Below, one piece after another: positions 36,819 through 49,208 of a stretch of DNA of 64,000 nt. The translations under genes were made by a program, and so were the position numbers. The stretch is taken from contig JANQBS010000222.1 in NCBI GenBank assembly GCA_033085395.1, forward strand, positions 1 through 64,000. The letters are read 5' to 3'. Positions within the stretch are counted from its first letter, which is position 1, and the number at the start of each line of letters is the position of its first letter. The notes beneath the pieces are model-generated. The model made no database searches. It was not told where the DNA came from and was given only the letters and a program-made list of their open reading frames with translations. The DNA comes from Xanthoparmelia taractica (taxonomy: Eukaryota; Ascomycota; Lecanoromycetes; Lecanorales; Parmeliaceae).

Positions 36819-37827
36819 ATGTCCGACCAAACCCCTCCACAAGCACGCCCTTCAAAAACAATGTCCTCCCGCTTAATGACTATGAAGGTACCCCTTCCCA
36901 TCTTCCCTGTTCGCTTGCTACTGGCCTTTCTCATTAAGCTTGTGCTTTCCAGTTCATGCAACGTGCTGCAGCTTCAGTTCCTTCCGTGCCACAATCGCAA
37001 GCCGCCACCTCAGATGCTCCTCCATCCAAACGCCAGAAAGTCTCCACTACTTCGTCTTCGACAGCGGCCTTTTCTTCTGATCTACAGCTGATACAAGTCG
37101 CTTTGACCGAAGAGGAAGGGAAGCGGGAAAAAGCTATCGAGAGACTAGCAGAGGAGAAAGGAGAAACGAACTGGATTCTAAGTACCCTGAACGGAGAGGG
37201 AGGATATGGTGTAGGAGGCTTACGGTTTGCCAAGGCTGGATATTCTGAGACCGACCCAGAGCCTTGGAGGCCTGCTATGGTTGGGCGGAGGAGTTTCGGA
37301 AAATTCAATCGAGGCTTCGAGGTAAATTTTGTCATCGTCTTTTTTTTCCCCACCTCTTTATGACGATTTCACACACAACTACAACTCAGTTAACAGATAT
37401 TGGGCGTTTCCAGAAGCGCCAAGATGGCGCAGCCAATAAATCTCAGTCCTCCGGCGAGACAGATTTCGAAGCCAGCGAAGAGGACGGTGAGAAAGGGAAT
37501 GGTCCTGCTGATACAGAAGATGTGTACCCTCCCTCGGAGGAGGAGGCCCTAAGGCGCGTCAATCATGAGCGGCACCAGCGTAAACAACAGCGGAGAGCCG
37601 AGAAGGGTGAGCTGGCACGTCTGGCTGATAAGAGAAGAAGCAAAGAGGTGAAACTGAATAAGTTATCCTCTATTTCTGGAGGTGGCGTGGGTGGAAGCAG
37701 CAAGCTGGACATGGAGTGCTACTCCTGCGGCGCAAAAGGTCATGCCAAGAAGGAATGTCCACAAAGAGGGAAGCGGAGGAACGAAGACTGGCATGGTGGG
37801 CCCCGAAGAAAGCTAAATCATGATTAG
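36819..37827 (+). CDS. CCHC zinc-knuckle protein
   Basis: Exons 36819-36887, 36953-37321 and 37414-37827 give 283 aa. One retroviral-type zinc knuckle lies near the C terminus: Cys248, Cys251, His256, Cys261 (CYSCGAKGHAKKEC). Such knuckles usually bind single-stranded RNA or DNA. Upstream are a conserved segment (ETNWILSTLNGEGGYGVGGLRFAKAGYSE), an acidic region (ASEEDGEKG, DVYPPSEEEALRRV) and a basic coiled-coil (NHERHQRKQQRRAEKGELARLADKRR). The tail is basic (RGKRRNEDWHGGPRRK). The first exon of 23 codons is supported by a good ATG and a phase-0 GTACCC donor. The third exon start (AAGCGC after TTTCCAG) is the in-frame choice. The exact function is unknown. It is convergent with the next gene, 120 bp away. 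Confidence 0.85.
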
Positions 37828-37947
37828 AGTCCAGAAACGAAGGCGAAGAGCAAGATGTTTCGTGTTCACATGCTTAGCAAAATGATTACCCCAAAGAAAC
37901 GTCTCGGATCAGCATGCCCAAGCCCTAGTCGAACCCATTGTCTCTCT

Positions 37948-39309
37948 TTAACTCTTCGGTAACTGAAAGGGGCCGGTATTTGGGGGGCGGTTTTCTTTCG
38001 GGGCCTTTTTCTGAGTAGGATAAGGTGGTGGCGTCTTTGTAGTCTCCTGGACATCTTTTGAATGGTCCTTGCCGTATCCGCTATTACTCAACCTGCCAGC
38101 AGGCTTTCCTTTCTCCTTAGCATCCGATAAGAATTTTGGCCTAACGACAAAGATGGGCTCGGGGAGATCCTTGCCAGACCGCAGCTTTGGATAGCCTGAC
38201 TGCTCGCGCGACTTCGGCGGCACCACAGGCTGTTTTTGGCTCGCATGGGCCTCTCCTAGATGTAGTCCGTTGTCGACGTTGCTCTCTGGGTCTCCACCAA
38301 CAGGCCGGGACGGGTCCGTGACCCTGCCAGAGTGCTTCGACCAAGCAGCTGGTATTGAACTGTTCTGGTGGTGTTGTCGATCCGAGGTTAGACCTTTCGC
38401 GGTGGCTTGTACGGTCCTTGGCGGACGTCTTCTAACTGGGAGAGCTTGGACGTCAACTCCACTGCGATCTTCACTATCATGGAAACCATCAAAACCATCA
38501 AAACCATCATAACCATCATAACCATCAAGGTCAGTCTCGACTCCTGCCGGGATTCTCATCCCCCATTCAGCGACCTGTCCGTTCATGTTGCGGGATCTGG
38601 AAGCGCCCGTTGTGCGATAATAGCCACCAAAGGCATCGTATGGTTCTGTCGGTGAAGGAGGGTCGGTATAAGAGTCGTCAGAGGAATGTGAGCTTGACAT
38701 GCCGCCCGTGTCATCGCTCAGTGTGATGTTTTCCTGTACATCCATCGCGAACCTGACACTCTTAGCGGGAGGTGCTTTGGTCAGTCCTCCGAGAGACGTT
38801 GAGGTTGGGCAGTTGTACGGTTTTTTGTTGGGCTTTTGTGTTGTCCGCGAGTTGATTAGCTTTGAGGGCTTGGGTGGTCGTAGGTCGGTCTCCCTGTTGG
38901 CCACTTTCTGAAACCGCTCCTCATCACTAGATGGCGGCGACGACGCCGATGAAGACGACGCTGACGAGGACGAGGATGGTATTGAATTCCGTACCCGCTT
39001 ACTGCCTACAGATGCATGATTTTTCTTTGCTTTCTTTGCCAAGCGGCAACCTTCATCTCTTGATGATGACGATGAGGAACTAAGATCCTTGGTAGTACGG
39101 TCTTGGTCGCTGTTTGGAATTTCCGCTGCGACTACCACCCCTTCTTTATTTTCTCCACCATTTATCGCCTCTGGCACAGCTTCCCCTTGCTTATCCTGAA
39201 GGACAAGAGGAACAGAGGCAGTCAATGGCTGGAAAAAATCCTCTCGAGGACGGCTCGGCTCCAATGAGTCGAAGTAAATGCCTGTGAGACCAAACTTGAC
39301 CCGACACAT
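37948..39309 (-). CDS. Low-complexity protein of unknown function
   Basis: A single exon encodes 453 aa. No domain is recognised. Features are Ser runs (SSSSSSSRDEG; SSSSSASSSSASS), basic clusters (AKKAKKNHASVGSKRVR), a tandem (D/G)-(Y/F)-D-G run (DGYDGYDGFDGFDGF) encoded by a 9-bp DNA repeat at about 38488-38525, and Pro/Lys-rich ends. A segment AKSVRFAMDVQENITLSDDTGG is the most ordered-looking part and may be the conserved core. The frame is long and free of stops, with composition like that of neighbours. No intron is needed. A nuclear protein is possible given the basic clusters, but this is not shown. Confidence 0.75.
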   Translation of the reverse strand: MCRVKFGLTGIYFDSLEPSRPREDFFQPLTASVPLVLQDKQGEAVPEAINGGENKEGVVVAAEIPNSDQDRTTKDLSSSSSSSRDEGCRLAKKAKKNHASVGSKRVRNSIPSSSSSASSSSASSPPSSDEERFQKVANRETDLRPPKPSKLINSRTTQKPNKKPYNCPTSTSLGGLTKAPPAKSVRFAMDVQENITLSDDTGGMSSSHSSDDSYTDPPSPTEPYDAFGGYYRTTGASRSRNMNGQVAEWGMRIPAGVETDLDGYDGYDGFDGFDGFHDSEDRSGVDVQALPVRRRPPRTVQATAKGLTSDRQHHQNSSIPAAWSKHSGRVTDPSRPVGGDPESNVDNGLHLGEAHASQKQPVVPPKSREQSGYPKLRSGKDLPEPIFVVRPKFLSDAKEKGKPAGRLSNSGYGKDHSKDVQETTKTPPPYPTQKKAPKENRPPNTGPFQLPKS

Positions 39310-40914
39310 AGTACCTTAAGCAAATGGGCGGAATGGATTTTCAGCAGATTAAAGCCTCAAATTACTGCACACTTTACGCAAAAAAAAAACCCCCCAGACT
39401 TCCGGACACAAGCTACTACTTGTACAATATGCTCATGATGACCATAGATACTGGCACCGTAGCAAAGTCATCGCGATACGAGATGTTCCTTCCCTATAGA
39501 GGAATCCCAATGCCTGGAGTTACAACGGTAGTGGAGCGCAAAGGGCGCTAACATCAAGTAAACTTGTGGCCAAGGCCAACCCACTTCATCCCCTTCAATG
39601 ACTGGACGTGTATAATTGGAATTTAGGAAGAGAGTTCGAACATAAGATGCAGTACCGCTTCCACCGACGCTCAGGGTCGGCTCTTTAGGCGTATATGGGT
39701 ACGTTGTCACAAGGTCTGTAACAGGCTTCATTGACTTCTTGAAACAGTCCGTCGGTTCTGGTCATATTAGTGCCATCGAAATATATCGGCCAACCTAAGC
39801 ACTGTGACCTTCCGGCGTGGTCAATCTGTCGGGAGCTTGTTGCTTTTCACGTCTGATTAAGCTCGATTCTTAAGAACGAGGGGGGATGGCTGGAATATAC
39901 AGATCGCTACACGCTGGGCGGGTCTACTTTACCCTGCTTATATATCTAGTAACACAGTAAATTTACGCCCGCAATCCAGGCATGTATGTGTGATCACACG
40001 GAAGACCTCCTGACTGGAAAACTTGCGTACTCACATAAATTATTTCACACAAAAAATGCCAATTATACTTATTGCTAGCCAACTAAATTTTTATGCTCCT
40101 ATTCCAGCGTACGCTAGATACGGCTAGCCATAGCTTAGCAGCGTGGATATGTACCTTAGCTAGGTACTCAATAACTATCATATAATGTATCAGGACTCGG
40201 GCTTGTGGGGGGGTTCGAGAGTCTCCTGAGAATAATTAATTGTTACCGCCTATTCGGCGAGCTCTCCACTGGTAGATAGCCCGCAACCCGGAAAATGTTG
40301 TATTGTATCAGAGCCGCTTTACTACTGCATCCGGCATGAGCTCTATCATTCATTAGTAAACGCCCACTACTCGGGTAACGGCGAGGTTTTTGTCGCACGG
40401 CCTATTCGATAAGTGAGAAGTGTTGATACTCATGGAAAAGGCACCCAACTTTAGACTCGGGGGACTTGACTGACTTACGAGGAGCTGGTACTTCGTACAA
40501 ATCACAGAGGCACAGAGCATTTTGACGCCACTGCCGCTACTTCTATCGGCCCGTTAATCCTGCCGCTAAAGATAAGTTAGACCGTACTTCGTAGACGTCG
40601 AATGCTCGAATAAAGTACTGTAATCCATCTGCAACTGAAACCGGAAATTCCCTTTGTGCTCATGCCCTTCCTAAGCAACCATGGCATTGTTTTGCTACTA
40701 TCCACACAAGTGGCGAGACGCACACGTTGATCGCAGGAAGACCTGGCAATAACCCTTTGGCTGCGTGGGTTGCGGAACCTCAATTATCTCCACCTCGCCA
40801 CTCACTCACTCACTCGCTCGCTTCGCTCCCTTTCTTTGGCTATCATTCTCTCATGATTTGCCCTTTCCATCCATTCTATCTGTTGCAGGGCAGAGCAGAA
40901 ATACCCATATCATA
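39310..40914. other. Intergenic stretch upstream of TRK1
   Basis: No gene is supported in 1.6 kb. It contains TACTTCGTAC motifs (40489, 40585) and, just before 40915, a short (CTCA)n/CT-rich leader. A small plus frame at 39324-39551 has no motif. Confidence 0.5.
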
Positions 40915-43861
40915 ATGTTCGGCCCCCTTCTAGAGTCGTGGGAATGGATCAAAGCCCACAATCCAGGCTCGCTCTTCAAGGCGAAGCGCCGCCTTAATTT
41001 TATCACCATCCATTGTATGTCACTCCAGACTTCTAAAAAGGCCCGCAACCTGTATCCTAACGCAGTCGGCTCCACCTCTCAGATCTTTATATCCTGTCCG
41101 TTACGATCGCTGGATCAATCCTTCTATTCCCAGCTGGAGGTTTGACGTATATCGACGCCCTTTTCTTTGCCAGTGGAGCTGCCACCCAAAGCGGTCTTAA
41201 CACGTAGGCTCTTTGTCTGGCTTGGGGAGTACTGCATGCTAATGCTCGTCCAGGGTCGATATCAATGAGCTCAGCACATACCAGCAAGTAGGTACATCCG
41301 CTTATCTACCAACAGTCCGCCTCTGACTTCCTTCACAGCTCGTCTTCTATTTCTTGGCAATGATCTGTACGCCAATCTTCATAAATACATTCGTCGTCTT
41401 CGTCCGATTATACTGGTTCGAGCGCCGATTCCAAAACGTCGTCAGGGAGGCCCGTGGCATTCGACGTACTCGGTCGCGGACCAAAACTGAGCTTAAGGAT
41501 GACCTGGATCCTAGTCTCACCGAAAAGGGCGTCCGGGGTCGTAGTATTGTCGTCCTGCATAACGATGATGCGCTTAGGCAAAGGCGTGAGTTTAGCGATC
41601 GAAAAGATAAGCCTGATCCTGCCGAAGATCGGGCTAGCGAATCATCCACAAGTGAAAGGGGAAGAACGGAAACTATCGACCATGCCATCACCTTACCGCC
41701 GTTAAACCCGCCAACTTTACGTCGCGATGTCACATTTGCCGACGAGCTGGAGAGTCCAGGAGGGGATGAGGCCCTGCCACGTATGGTACCGCAAAGCCTG
41801 AGTCCTGAGCAACACATTGCCATCCTAGAGAATCAAAGGAATCCAAAAGACAAAGGAGCGCTGCGGATTCCCGGGCCCCGTGATTTTGACCGTGGTAGTG
41901 TGCCGGAGCCTCTAGACTTGGACGATGATGGTGGGCAAATAGATCATCAAATCACGAGCCCTGTCGAGCGACGAGGAATACTCAATGGAAGTTCAATTAA
42001 GCGGAATGTCACAATCGACGAGCCCCACCGTCCTCGCCAACGTTCAAGCTCAGCAGCCTTCCCTAAGCTATCGTCTCGGAAGAGTGCTACTTTGGACAAT
42101 CTGAAGGTGTCGCCCCCAGATGAAGCAGCGCTCTCGTCCGCCCGTACAAAAACTCGTACTGGTACATTCTCCAGCCTCAAAGGATGGGCTTCAAAGGAGA
42201 ACGAACAAGCCGCACCGTACCTCAGTTGGCAACCGACAATAGGAAGGAACTCTGCCTTCGTAGATCTGACTGAGGAACAAAGGGAAGAACTCGGAGGAAT
42301 CGAGTATCGTTCCCTAAAGACACTCGCCGTCGTTCTTGTCTGTGAGTTTATCACGCAGCCTATGAATCCTATTGTTTGGAGCTAACAGCTTCCTGCCAAG
42401 CTTATTATGTCATGTTCCATCTTCTCGGCGTGGCCATCCTTCTTCCTTGGATAGTGCGTAGCAGCACGTGGGGACCTGTCGTAGATGGTGACGGCCAGTC
42501 AAGGGTCTGGTGGTATGATCTCCGATCTTCTAAGCCATAATATATGTGTCTAATCCGGATTTTAGGGGCATCTTTACACCCGCATCCTTATTCAACGACC
42601 TCGGCTTCACCCTTACACCTGACTCCATGCAGTCGTTCCAAACGGCTATTGTACCGCTTTTACTTGGAGCTTTCCTCATAATCATTGGGAACACTGGGTT
42701 TCCCTGCATGCTCAGACTCGTAATATACATCTCTTCCAAACTTGTGAATCACGAGAGTGGAGTTTGGGAAGAGTTCAAGTTCTTACTAGATCACCCAAGA
42801 CGCTGCTTCACCTTGCTGTTCCCAAATTCTGCAACCTGGTGGCTATTCTGGATTCTTGTTATTCTCAATGGTCTTGACATTATCTTCTTCATCGTACTCG
42901 ACGTAAGTTTCCTGATGCGCTTAAGCACAATGAAGGCTGACTTTTGACGTAGCTCCATGATCCCGTGCTCACCAGCATCAATCCAGCAGGTTACAGGGTG
43001 CTCAATGGTCTGTTCCAGGCGGCGAGCACGCGTACAGCAGGCTTTGCCTCGGTCAATCTGTCGATGCTCCATCCTGGCATTCAAGTGTCGTACCTGATTA
43101 TGATGTACATTTCAGTCTTTCCTATAGCTATTTCCGTACGGCGTACGAATGTCTACGAAGAGAAGAGTCTCGGTATATATGGATCGTCAAAAGAGGAGGC
43201 CGATGATGATAAAGAGCCCAGCTACGTTGGCGCTCATTTGCGTCGACAACTGAGTTTTGACTTGTGGTACATTTTTCTAGGTTTGTTCATCATCGCCATT
43301 GCCGAAGGGGACAGACTCTCCAACACGAACGAGTACGCCTTCACTTTGTTTTCTGTCCTTTTCGAAATCGTTTCGGCCTATGGAACTGTCGGCCTCTCCC
43401 TCGGCTACCCAGGGATTAACGCCTCTTTTTCGGCCGAATTTTCAGTGGTATCCAAGCTCGTGGTAATCGCTATGCAGGTCCGTGGCCGACATCGTGGGCT
43501 ACCTTACGAGCTGGACCGCGCCGTTTTACTGCCTAGTGATTCACTGCACAAAAAGGAAGATGAGGATGCGGCCAAGCGAGTCCAAAGACGCAATTCAAGC
43601 ATCAGTAACCTGGAGCCAGTGGGGCGGACATTGTCGAGCCGGGCTCCCACTGTAGGGCCGGTGTCCGGGTCCACTTGGCCAACCTTGGTAGCGCCCGACA
43701 CTGTGACAGCTTCAGGTCGTGATGGGGATGGTATGAACGGCAATATCGACCAACACGCAGGCCATTCAGGGCACACTCAAAAAGGGCTCGGGAAAGTAAT
43801 GGCTGGATTAGCTGAGGGGCCGAGGATCAGAGAGCGCGCAGGAGCTATGCTTGATGAGTGA
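40915..43861 (+). CDS. TRK1: High-affinity potassium transporter, TRK family
   Basis: Exons 40915-41014, 41083-41203, 41254-41287, 41339-42341, 42401-42512, 42566-42902 and 42953-43861 give 871 aa. It is a plasma-membrane K+ uptake transporter with four MPM repeats. The four filter loops are readable: ATQSGLNT, IGNTGFP, STRTAGFAS and YGTVGLSLGYPG. A long charged cytosolic loop (about residues 115-410) lies between the first and second repeats, as in fungal TRKs. Family sequences such as RLNFITIHYLYI, INTFVVFVRLYWFE and YISVFPIAISVRRTNVYEE fix the exon joins. Exon 3 is 34 nt. At intron 4 two acceptors 12 nt apart are both in frame (42389 and 42401). The later one was chosen because CTAAC would serve as branch site. 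The C terminus is a long charged tail. Confidence 0.95.
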
Positions 43862-44140
43862 CGGGTCAGACTTTTGGTCTTATGCGACCTTGGTCGTGAA
43901 AGACTGGCAAAGAAGATACACAAGGAGGTATTTCTTTCGAGCGCGGCGTTGGAGTATCTCTATATCTGGAGTCGCATCTTAGACGGGATTTAAGCCTGCA
44001 TGAACGGAAGACAGTACTTCCACCAGTTCCTGCTTTTACTTCAAAGCAGTGCTAAGGGTCGCAAAAGTACTGAGCTGTTACAGGCGAAAGCATGAACCAA
44101 GCGTACTTTGAATAATTGGGATCTTGAATTTTGTCCAATG

Positions 44141-45324
44141 CTAAGGCAGCACAACGTAACGCTCTAAATGGGGCGGTATCGCACGCAAAAGATTTTTATT
44201 CAATAGCCACTTTCGTGAAAAGAGTCTGTCGGCATATCTGTATGCGCCATCGCAGAGTATTGTCACCACTGTGTTTCCCTGGCCCAACTTCTCTGCCACC
44301 TCCTTCGCCGCCGCGACGTTTAAACACGAACTTGCGCCCAAGTAAAGTCCTTCTTCATCGAGACATCGATAGACCATCTCAATACTCCTCTCATCACTGA
44401 TGTGTACAGCACCGTCCAGGAGATATATATCTGGCTTGAGATTGTCCGTGACTCGACCCTGGCCGATACCTTCTGTGATACTGGAGCCAGTCCGCTCCTT
44501 TAGCTGGCCTCCGCTAGTGATGTATGAATGCAATACACTTCCGGGCGGATCCGCTAAAAAGGTTTTAACTCTGCCGTCTGAGACATCTTTCAAGTATCTT
44601 GTGACACCAGCTAACGTGCCACCAGTCCCAGTCGCACATGTGAAAGCATCAATCTTGCCAGCTGTTTGATTCCATATTTCCGGTCCTGTCGTCTCCATAT
44701 GTGCTCTTCTGTTTGCGACATTGTCAAACTGGTTTGTCCACACTGCATTCTCTAATCGCTCTGCGTGTCGTTTGGCTTGATGGTTGTAATTTTCAGGATT
44801 CTCGAACGCCACAGCCGGTACAGGGTAGACCTCAGCACCCAGCAATCTCAACAAGTCAACCTTTCCTTGTGATTGTGTGTTCGGCATGTATATCACTAAT
44901 CGGTAGCCTTTTGACCGGCAAACGTGTGCTAGGCCAATGCCTGTATTTCCCGCAGTGCCTTCAACAACGGTGCCTCCTGGGCGCAATTGGCCCTTCTCTT
45001 CAGCATCTTTAACCACATACAATGCTGCGCGGTCTTTCACGCTACCTCCTGGGTTTTGAAACTCGGCTTTGCCTAAGATCTCGCAGCCTGTTTCGTCAGA
45101 TAACCGTTTGAGGCGGACCAGAGGAGTGTTGCCAATGGCTGGAACACTATTAGCTGAACGGATCCCCAGTGCTTCGAAGTTCCCTTACCTCCAACAAAGC
45201 CATTGACATATCCCTGTACTCTAGCCAATTGTACCCCATACTGGTTTGACATATTAACCTGAGAAGCTACTTCTGCAGCTCTATACGCTGTGGTAGTTAA
45301 TCTACGCAAACTCTGTCTGAACAT
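44141..45324 (-). CDS. cysB: Cysteine synthase (O-acetylserine sulfhydrylase), mitochondrial
   Basis: Exons 45324-45189 and 45138-44141, with a 50-nt intron, give 377 aa. The PLP enzyme converts O-acetylserine and sulfide to cysteine. The N terminus MFRQSLRRLTTTAYRAAEVA is an Arg-rich presequence. The fold-type II motifs are AIGNTPLVRL, the PLP lysine Lys80 in GGSVKDRAA, EGTAGNTGIGLAHVC, TGTGGTLAGVTRYLK and the C-terminal loop SSCLNVAAAKEVAEKLG. The splice join G|CCATTGGC restores GGAIGNTPLV. It is convergent with TRK1 (279 bp) and divergent from the condensin gene. A TTAA-flanked MITE has inserted in that shared promoter interval, 131 bp from this start codon. Confidence 0.95.
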
Positions 45325-45964
45325 GGCGTGCTGTGCGATAGAGTAATGGAACGGGCCTTTCGAGATAATATAAGTGGCGAGTGCAAAGCGGAAAGACAGT
45401 TAAGCAATGACTCAGCAGGAAAGTCCGACTCAGCGAGCTGAAACATACACGTTAATCCTAGGATATGCACAATCCAAACTTCAACCTTTATAGAATATTA
45501 TTCCACAACTATATAATACAAATCGTAAAGAAAAAAATTACTAAGAATAAAAAACTATTTATATATTTTTAAACAAAAATAAAAATAAAGCTCTAATGTT
45601 AAAGTTATTTATTAAACTATTATATTGAGAATATTATCTTATTATATAACTCTATTAATTTAGCTTTAATTTTAGTATTTCTTAAAAATATTAAATTAAA
45701 TTATACTATATTATTATTATTATTTTCTACTTTTTTATTATATCCTTTTAACGTTATTAAATATAAAGGTTGAAATTTGGATTGTGCATATCCTAGGATT
45801 GTGCATATCCTAGGATTAACGAGTATTGCCGCGCGCTTAACTTGCCGCTGCCCGTCTTCCCAGTGTTTGTTGATTATTTTCAACTTCAAAATCAACATCA
45901 AGTTGCTACCAGCTCTCTCTCGTATAGCTGACTGATTGTTCAAGGATTTGAAGCCTCTTCCGAA
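45325..45964. promoter_or_regulatory. Divergent promoter interval cysB / condensin, carrying a MITE
   Basis: The 640 bp contain the promoters of two essential-type genes. The middle 360 bp are an AT-rich inserted element (see 45456). This leaves about 130-150 bp of original sequence on each side. Confidence 0.6.
45456..45815. mobile_element. 360-bp AT-rich MITE flanked by TTAA
   Basis: The ends are inverted repeats TCCTAGGATATGCACAATCC, continuing as ...AAACTTCAACCTTTAT, flanked by TTAA at 45452-45455 and 45816-45819. The right end carries an extra copy of the CCTAGGATATGCACAAT unit, so the TIR is duplicated there. The interior is about 85-90% AT with no frame. TTAA target sites suggest a piggyBac-like family, which is inference. 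Confidence 0.8.
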
Positions 45965-48900
45965 ATGCCTGGTAGACCTTCCACACGAATATATACAGCG
46001 TCAAGGGGGACTCTCAAGGCATCGAATCAAACACTGGCTTCGCGTAAATCTACCGATCCTCCATCAGTAATCGTTCCAGAAGGACCTACATCTACCCTGC
46101 GCACACAGATCTGCAACGTACTCAGTGATGTGCAAAGATCTGCAGTCGGGCACCGAAAACTGCTTGTTGGGTTGAGAAGGATTCAAGAGGCTTGCTGCTA
46201 CGAACTCACGCGGTCCAGCAAGCCCGGTGGACAAGGATTCAATGAGGACGATTTCAACGTGGAGATTGCACGATGTGTGGTTCGGCTGATGGGTGTTAAA
46301 CGAACCGAGCCAGTAGGTGATCGAGTCGTCAGCTTCTTGAGCTCTTTTCTTCGCTATGCAAGTGAGAAAGGTAAAGAGAATTCATCACGCTGGCGCCAAC
46401 ATCCAACGAGCACTAAAATCTCGCAGATACCGCATTAACCGGCGAGTCGGAGGTGAATAACTCGCAGTCATTTCCAGAAACTGCGAGCACACGGTTGACC
46501 TCCCATATCTTATCGATTGTGCTGCAATTCTTTACATCGAAAGAGAAGACTGTTCGCTACCGTTCGACTCAGCTAGTTGCTCACATCATCAATTCACTGG
46601 ACTCCATCGATGACGAATACTTTAAACTCCTGAAGAAGGGACTTCTTAAGCGCATCAGGGACAAAGAGCCGATGATTCGTGTCCAGGCGGTCTTGGCCCT
46701 GGGTCGGCTAGCTGGCAATGAGGACGATGAAGACAAGGACGAGGCCGATAGCGAGGACGACGATACAAACGGATTAGTGAACAAATTGCTAGAAGTTCTA
46801 CAGAATGATCCTAGCGCGGACGTCCGCCGTTCTCTTCTGCTAAATCTACCTTTGACACCAGGAACCTTGCCGTACCTCTTAGAGCGTGCACGAGACCTCG
46901 ATGCAGCCACCCGTAAAGTATTATATTCTCGCTTGCTACCTGCACTGGGAGACTTTCGTCATTTATCTTTGTCTATGAGGGAGAAGCTGCTCCGCTGGGG
47001 CCTGCGTGATCGTGATGAAAATGTCCGTAAAGCTACTGCTAGACTTTTTCATGATTGTTGGATCCGAGACTGTGCGGGTTCCCTGCTGGCAGGTGGAAAC
47101 GGTGCGACTGAAGAAGCGGCGGGATCAAAGATTGCCGGTGTGCTAGAGCTGCTGGAGCGGATTGACGTGCTCAACTCTGGAATTGAAGGTGGCATCGCCT
47201 CGGAAGCCATGGAGAAGTTTTGGGGCGGGCGGCCTGACTACCAAGACATAATCAGCTTTCAAGATGCCTTTTGGCATCATCTAAGCCCAGAAAGCGTCTT
47301 TCTTGCAAGGTCCTTCAATGATTACTGTCGCCAGCAAAATGATAGAAAATACGAGACTCTGGTTGAAGAAAAGATGCCTGAAGTAACAGCGCTTGCATTC
47401 TTCATCCAGAAATATACAAACCATTTGGTCGAGTGCTTACGAAGGGATCGCAGCGGCTACGAAGGTGACGAAGAGGAAGACACCGTCGAACAAGAATTCA
47501 TCATAGAGCAGCTACTGCACATCGCGAAGACTTTGGACTACAGCGACGAAGTTGGTCGCAGAAAGATGTTCGCACTTTTAAGGGAAACATTAGCCATCGC
47601 GGAATTGCCAGAGGAAATTACAAAGCTCTGTGTCGACGTGCTCCGCGATGTTTGCGGGATGGAAGCTGCAGGGGAAAGGGAATTCTGTGGTATCGTTCTT
47701 GAAGCGGTAGCAGAGGTACACGATGCTATCGCTGTTGATGAGCCAGCGGCCGATACTACTAAGGACGAGAGCTTCCATTCAGCGCATTCAGAGATCAGTG
47801 ACAGCGCGCCGGCCAACGCCGATGTTAGTCAGAGTGCTGACGAAGACGAGGCAAAGGCCGTCAAAGAGATAATGATCAACATGAAGTGCTTGCACATAGC
47901 GCAGTGCATGTTGCAGAATATCGAGGGACACCTACAGCAGAATGTCCACTTGGTCACGATGCTCAACAATCTCGTTATACCAGCCGTTCGGAGCCATGAG
48001 GCTCCTATCAGAGAACGAGGGCTTCTTTGCTTGGGTCTTTGCTGTCTTCTGGACAAAGTATGTGAATCGTTCCGCCTGCATCACCTGAGGTACTGACCAA
48101 GGTCGGTTGCAGACGCTTGCTGATGAGAATCTGATTCTCTTCGTTCACTGCTTCGCGAAAGGACATGATGCGCTTCAAGTCACTGCAATCCATATTCTCG
48201 CCGACATTCTGACAGCCCACCCAAGCCTCATCTCGTTACCAATCGCGGACATTGTCCAAACAAAATCGGTCCTCAAGGTCTTTGCTAAAGGCATGAAAGC
48301 AGAGCATACTCCCGACGTACAAGCAGCCGTCATCATCGCTCTCTGTAAACTGATGCTGCTTTCAGTGATACGTGACGAGGATCTGCTCAAGCAAATGGTC
48401 GTGTGCTACTTCGATCCCACGACAAAAGACAATGCTGGAGTAAGGCAAGCGCTGAGTTACTTTTTGCCAGTATACTGCCACAGCCGCAGAGAGAACATGG
48501 AAGCAATGGCAAATGTTTCAGGCGGAGTCATGCACTTGCTGGTAGAGATGAGTGCAGAGCTTGAAGGAGAGGAAATGGTCGGGATCAGTACGGTTGGAAA
48601 TATGTTGGTGGACTGGACGGATGCGCGAAAATTGGTGGTCCAGGATGAAGCAACCATCAGCTGGGACGAAGCTGGCAGGAAAGAGGTCAAAGCTGTTAAT
48701 GGTGACATTCACCTTGATCTGGCAGAGAGCCTTCTACAGCGGGCGATGAATCATGGATGCTCAAGTAAGGAGTCAAGTATTTCTGGCTCAGGCGATGCTA
48801 ACGGGAAATACAGAAGAAGAGAGGAAGGCGCTCATCGCGATGCTCGGTAAGCTATATATTTCAACAAATAACAGTATCAGAAAGCTTCAAAGCACGACTG

Positions 48901-49208
48901 AGCTTGTCGTGGAGGCTATTGATGATGGTAAAGTTGCTCAAGAGGCGCCCTCTCGGAACGCCCTCAAAAGATTACATTCAGCCTTGAGCAAAGCTTTGGG
49001 AGACACTGAGAAGATCAAGCCAATCTCAAGAGATCCGATGATGCTTGGGGGAGATGATGGTCTAACCACGGTAGAGGAGCAGGTAATTGAAGGATGTATT
49101 GTGGCTAATGAAGAGGATGTTGAGATGGGTTGTCATGGGGATGAAGGTGTTAGGGAGGTACCGGATGCCTTGGGGGAGCTTCTTGACGGCGAGGATGATG
49201 ACCTGTGA
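45965..49208 (+). CDS. YCG1: Condensin complex subunit 3 (Cnd3/Ycg1, CAP-G)
   Basis: Exons 45965-46370, 46427-48057, 48113-48764 and 48814-49208 give 1027 aa, the usual size. It is the HEAT-repeat subunit that, with Brn1/CAP-H, clamps DNA in condensin during chromosome compaction. HEAT-like helices run through the protein. Characteristic runs are TSKEKTVRYRSTQLVAHIIN, DKEPMIRVQAVLALGRL, LRDRDENVRKATARLFHDCW and EAPIRERGLLCLGLCCLLDKTLADEN. A Cnd3-type C-terminal domain follows (CSKEERKALIAMLGKLYI). The N terminus is basic and disordered and the C terminus is acidic. Acidic inserts (DEDKDEADSEDDDTN; GDEEEDTVEQE) separate helices. Introns 2 and 3 have CTGAC or CTAAC branch sites and restore the helices exactly. 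Confidence 0.95.
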
